Below are positions 4,244 through 6,563 of a stretch of 6,563 nucleotides of DNA, in pieces. A program made the translations under genes and the position numbers. This DNA comes from Candidatus Dadabacteria bacterium (GTDB lineage Bacteria; Desulfobacterota_D; UBA1144; Nemesobacterales; UBA2774), in assembly GCA_003229065.1 (NCBI GenBank), contig QIHJ01000126.1:1-6563 (forward strand), read 5' to 3'. Below the pieces are notes generated by a model. The model saw only the letters and a list, made by a program, of their open reading frames with translations, searched no databases and was not told the DNA's origin. Position 1 is the first letter of the stretch. Every line of letters starts with the position of its first letter.

Positions 4244-5473
4244 TTAATTGTTAGACGCATCTATCAAGCTTCTCAATGCAGGGGCCGAATCCGAATCCCG
4301 TATTTTTTTAAGAGCCTTCTTTTCAATCTGCCGGATCCTCTCTCTTGTCAGACCGAACTTTCTACCGATTTCATCAAGCGTGCACGTATTATCGCAGCCG
4401 ATACCAAAGCGCATCTGAACGATCTCTCTCTCTTTTTCATCAAGTATGTAGAGTGCGCCTTTTACGCACTCTGGAATTGAAACTTCGTCTATCAATGAAT
4501 CGACGGGAGACGAAACCGAGTCTTCCATATAGTCCATGAAGGTCGCCCTTTCTCCCTTCCACACAGGGGAATCGAGGCGGACTATGTTGTTCCCGTTTTT
4601 AGATTCGAGTATTTGTTTAACGTTCTCAAGACTCATACTCACTTTCTTTACGATTTCCCCGGGATATGGCTCCCTGCCGTTTTCATCAATGAACCTCGCG
4701 CGCTCAGCCCATACTTTACCCGCTTTCTCAAGCACATATGCCGGTATCTTCACAGTTCTGGTCTGGTTAAATACACCCCTTGTCATGGCCTGATTTATCC
4801 ACCAGCAGGCATAGGTTGAAAACCTGAAACCCTTGGTGTGATCAAATCTCTCGACGGCTTTAATAAGCCCGAGGTTCCCTTCCTGTATCAGATCGAGAAA
4901 GGGGACGCCTCTGCCGACGTATTTCTTTGCCATACTAGCCACGAGCCTCAAGTTTGACTTAACGAAACGGTTCTTAAGCCTTGCTGAAGCCTTCATATAT
5001 GCATCTAAAAGACCCGTAAGCCTCTTAATACTCTCCCAGTTCTCTTTTTCGAGTGGAGAGCGGGGCGAGTCTTGCGTTAACTCCGTCAATTCATTAAGCA
5101 CACTGTCATTATCTGCCTTTATCTCTTTTCCCAAAAAGCGGTTTAAGGATTTAATAATATTTGATGCCTGATTCTCGCACTCTTTAATCTTTGCCGCTAC
5201 GATGATTTCCTCTTTCGGCGTTAAGAGAGTCTCAGTCCCCACCTCTTTAAAATAGGCGTTAACGAGCCTTAGCTCCTGATTAAAATTCTCGTACTTAACT
5301 TCATACGACACGCCGGAATCCGAATCTTCCTCAGCGGGCTCGGCGACAATATAATCCTGCTCGAATGTAGCATCCTCCGGGACAATATTCTCATGTAATT
5401 CCAAGGGCATGGCGTCTGTAGAGTCATTGTCGAATTTATTAAGTACAGATTCATGAGAGCTGGTTTTTAACAT
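4244..5473 (-). CDS. Group 2 sigma-70 factor (RpoD/RpoS-like)
   Basis: A 409-residue sigma factor with regions 1.2 to 4.2. An acidic, unconserved N-terminus (1-60) is followed by region 1.2 (about 66-98, YFKEVGTETLLT), a variable insert (100-165), region 2 (168-243, with DLIQEGNLGL 194-203 and QAMTR 228-232), region 3 (244-290) and region 4 (about 335-393, with the helix-turn-helix and TRERIRQIE at 376-384). Gln228 and Thr231 match the -10-reading Gln437 and Thr440 of E. coli RpoD, so it should read TATAAT-like boxes. Region 1.1 is not recognisable and the length is well below RpoD (about 600), so it is an accessory, RpoS-like factor, not the housekeeping one. It starts with AGGAG seven bases before the ATG, 35 bp after the PsrA-like TetR gene, and is probably co-transcribed with it. 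Confidence 0.94.
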   Translation of the reverse strand: MLKTSSHESVLNKFDNDSTDAMPLELHENIVPEDATFEQDYIVAEPAEEDSDSGVSYEVKYENFNQELRLVNAYFKEVGTETLLTPKEEIIVAAKIKECENQASNIIKSLNRFLGKEIKADNDSVLNELTELTQDSPRSPLEKENWESIKRLTGLLDAYMKASARLKNRFVKSNLRLVASMAKKYVGRGVPFLDLIQEGNLGLIKAVERFDHTKGFRFSTYACWWINQAMTRGVFNQTRTVKIPAYVLEKAGKVWAERARFIDENGREPYPGEIVKKVSMSLENVKQILESKNGNNIVRLDSPVWKGERATFMDYMEDSVSSPVDSLIDEVSIPECVKGALYILDEKEREIVQMRFGIGCDNTCTLDEIGRKFGLTRERIRQIEKKALKKIRDSDSAPALRSLIDASNN

Positions 5474-5508
5474 TTTATGTCTCCTTTATTTCTATATGAA
5501 CTTAAGTG

Positions 5509-6195
5509 TTAATCCTTCTTTTTTGAGCTTTTCCCTTTTATTTGAATTCCCTTAATGTCCTCATGGGGATAATTGTATTCGGGCGCTCTCAGACCTGCGG
5601 CACAAAAAGCGATTAATCTATTTATCGTTTCCTCTTCATCGCTTAGTCTGCAAACCCCTCCCGAGAGCCTCTCTAAACCACTGTGGCTAGTCCAGGTATG
5701 TATCATTGCGCCCATGAGAAAGTGTATTCGCCACATAATCTCTTCCTCTTCGATGTGAGGTAAAGATTCGGCGAAGGCCTCTTTAAATCCTGAAAACACC
5801 TCTTGAAAATGAAATAAAAAGATTTTATAAACCTCATCATCGGGGTCTGAGACAATTTGCCCTGTAACACTGAGGAAATGGGGCCTCTCAAAGTAGAGCT
5901 TAATTGCCGGCGCTAAGAGCGCATGGAGAGTAGTTTCGACCGGTACCGCTTTCTTGCCGTATCTCTTGGCAGCATCTTCTAAGAGCCTGAGCCTTTCCCG
6001 GTTAAGGGGCACGATTCTCCGCTGAACCACTTCTCTTAAGAGCCCGTCTTTGGACTTGAAGTGATAATTAACCGCTGCCAGGTGAGCGCCTGCCGCACTT
6101 GTTATATCACGTACCGAGGTATGTTTGAGCCCCTTCTTAGCGAATAATTCCTCGGCGGAATCTAAAATCCTTTCTTTAGTTTTAGCCTCTTGCAT
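5509..6195 (-). CDS. TetR-family regulator with PsrA-like ligand domain
   Basis: A 228-residue repressor from the ATG at 6195, chosen because AGGA lies six bases upstream. A GTG at 6222 would add nine residues but lacks a ribosome binding site. The helix-turn-helix is at about 27-50 (SVRDITSAAGAHLAAVNYHF). The C-terminal domain has the pattern of the PsrA/CerR-like group: LNRERLRLL (64-72), LLAPAIKLYFERPHFL (93-108), DPDDEVYKIF (117-126), EEEIMWRIHFLMGAMIHTW (150-168) and AFCAAGLRAP (196-205). Pseudomonas PsrA responds to long-chain fatty acids and activates rpoS. Here the next gene, 35 bp downstream, is itself an RpoS-like sigma factor. A Lys/Ser-rich tail (220-228) is unusual. The TetR family is certain; the fatty acid ligand is inference from the domain type. 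Confidence 0.92.
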   Translation of the reverse strand: MQEAKTKERILDSAEELFAKKGLKHTSVRDITSAAGAHLAAVNYHFKSKDGLLREVVQRRIVPLNRERLRLLEDAAKRYGKKAVPVETTLHALLAPAIKLYFERPHFLSVTGQIVSDPDDEVYKIFLFHFQEVFSGFKEAFAESLPHIEEEEIMWRIHFLMGAMIHTWTSHSGLERLSGGVCRLSDEEETINRLIAFCAAGLRAPEYNYPHEDIKGIQIKGKSSKKKD

Positions 6196-6227
6196 TTTCT
6201 TTCCTGCCCCCCTGGGCAACACTATTA

Positions 6228-6244
6228 ATACGAACGTTTGTTTC
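6228..6244. promoter_or_regulatory. Imperfect palindrome resembling a PsrA box, upstream of the PsrA-like gene
   Basis: ACGAACGTTTGT sits at the centre of a palindrome (6228-6243) with six of eight complementary pairs. On the minus strand 6244-6231 reads GAAAC-N4-GTTCG, one base off the published PsrA consensus (G/C)AAAC-N2-4-GTTT(G/C) as I recall it. It lies 33-49 bases upstream of the chosen ATG, in the right place for autoregulation. A second GTTCG at 6253-6257 forms a wider inverted pair with CGAAC at 6231. Confidence 0.5.
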
Positions 6245-6264
6245 GTGCATATGTTCGCATTCCT

Positions 6265-6292
6265 AATGTAAGCCCGTATGCCCTCCTGCCAA
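6265..6292 (-). promoter_or_regulatory. Candidate promoter of the PsrA-like TetR / group 2 sigma operon
   Basis: On the minus strand TTGGCA (6292-6287), 16-bp spacer, TACATT (6270-6265). The -35 is five of six, the -10 only four of six. The predicted start near 6258 lies just upstream of the palindrome at 6228-6244, which would then block elongation or initiation. Confidence 0.35.
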
Positions 6293-6322
6293 CAGCCCGT
6301 CGTACTAGGGGACTATAGACAT

Positions 6323-6344
6323 GGGTTCTTTTAGGGTTCTATTA
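6323..6344. repeat. 11-bp tandem repeat at the end of the nucleoside transporter gene
   Basis: GGGTTCTTTTA is followed directly by GGGTTCTATTA, ten of eleven bases equal. The second copy supplies the transporter stop codon (TTA on the plus strand, TAA in sense). Next to it, GGTAC (6346-6350) and GTACC (6358-6362) form a short inverted repeat inside the last codons; without a T-run this is not a convincing terminator. Confidence 0.5.
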
Positions 6345-6563
6345 AGGTACTACGGTCGTACCGAGCAGGATGGATTTACTACTGAAGAATAAGCCCGCTA
6401 TGCAGGCCGTCATTAAACATGCCAAGGTAGATGCCACGAGGGCCCTCAGGCCCACTCCCGCAATATCTTTTTTCCGGGACGGAGCAAGAGCGGCCAACCC
6501 ACCAACGAATATGGCCATTGAGGCTACATGAGCGAAACCGCAAAGAGCATAGGCCGCCACTAC
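6342..6563 (-). CDS. CNT-family nucleoside transporter, C-terminal fragment (NupC-like)
   Basis: Partial: the last 73 codons of a gene that enters from the right edge. [20 protein letters not shown] followed by ALAPSR, then [22 protein letters not shown], is the C-terminal signature of concentrative nucleoside transporters: a conserved YALCGFA motif, the GG-x-x-AL-x-P-x-R turn, and a final hydrophobic segment. These inner-membrane proteins import nucleosides with Na+ or H+. Two membrane segments are visible, around 3-25 and 39-60 of the fragment. The usual Asn after GFA, a ribose contact in the Vibrio cholerae transporter, is His here. The gene points toward the PsrA-like regulator, 146 bp away, with no clear terminator between, so readthrough is possible but a functional link is not implied. 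Confidence 0.88.
   Translation of the reverse strand, partial: VVAAYALCGFAHVASMAIFVGGLAALAPSRKKDIAGVGLRALVASTLACLMTACIAGLFFSSKSILLGTTVVP

Noticed and set aside
4244..4480. Possible metal site in the group 2 sigma factor from C336, C360 and C364
   Set aside because: A C-x3-C pair plus one distant Cys within region 4 is not a known zinc or Fe-S motif; there is no supporting ligand pattern.
4536..4819. Plus-strand open frames opposite the group 2 sigma gene
   Set aside because: They lie antisense to strongly conserved sigma regions 2 and 3, have no ribosome binding site and give no recognisable protein.
1..6563. CRISPR array, tRNA, insertion sequence or phage attachment site
   Set aside because: No regularly spaced repeats, no cloverleaf-like sequence, no transposase or integrase reading frame and no long terminal inverted repeats were seen.

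Overview
The window looks like chromosomal DNA of an uncultured Gram-negative bacterium. Glutathione-linked Fe-S trafficking genes (BolA plus CGFS glutaredoxin), a CNT nucleoside transporter and sigma-70-type promoters suggest a proteobacterial or deltaproteobacterial/Desulfobacterota-like (possibly Dadabacteria-like) lineage. This placement is inference from protein style only. GC content is moderate, coding density is high, and I saw no mobile element, phage gene, tRNA, rRNA or CRISPR array. No gene-free stretch exceeds 300 bases; the longest are 516-728, 4023-4243 and 6196-6341.

Layout from left to right. (1) 1-515, minus: 5' part of a secreted or membrane-anchored protein of unknown function, cut by the window edge. 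(2) 729-1858, minus: a small membrane protein, a CBS-pair protein and a GGQ release-factor-like ribosome rescue protein, probably one operon. (3) 1974-2603, plus: BolA-family protein and CGFS monothiol glutaredoxin, divergent from block 2. Both genes flanking this divergent region have promoters whose -10 box ends seven bases before the ATG, so both mRNAs are predicted to be leaderless. (4) 2607-6195, minus: two consecutive TetR-regulator/sigma-factor pairs. A NemR-like TetR protein precedes an ECF sigma factor, and a PsrA-like TetR protein precedes an RpoD/RpoS-type group 2 sigma factor. (5) 6342-6563, minus: C-terminal end of a CNT nucleoside transporter.

The most striking part is block 4. 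The NemR-like regulator has a Cys/Lys pair with the same 69-residue spacing as the bleach-sensing Cys106/Lys175 pair of E. coli NemR. An 18-bp element with 16 identical positions occurs twice: once at the start point of its own strong promoter (UP element, TTGACA, TATTAT), and once just upstream of the ECF sigma gene. The simplest reading is that one electrophile- or oxidant-responsive repressor controls itself and a sigma factor that has no anti-sigma gene beside it within the window. The second pair recalls the PsrA-RpoS link of Pseudomonas and carries a PsrA-box-like site upstream. The ECF gene ends three bases from the glutaredoxin gene, so the redox/Fe-S pair and the sigma module meet tail to tail with no terminator between them.
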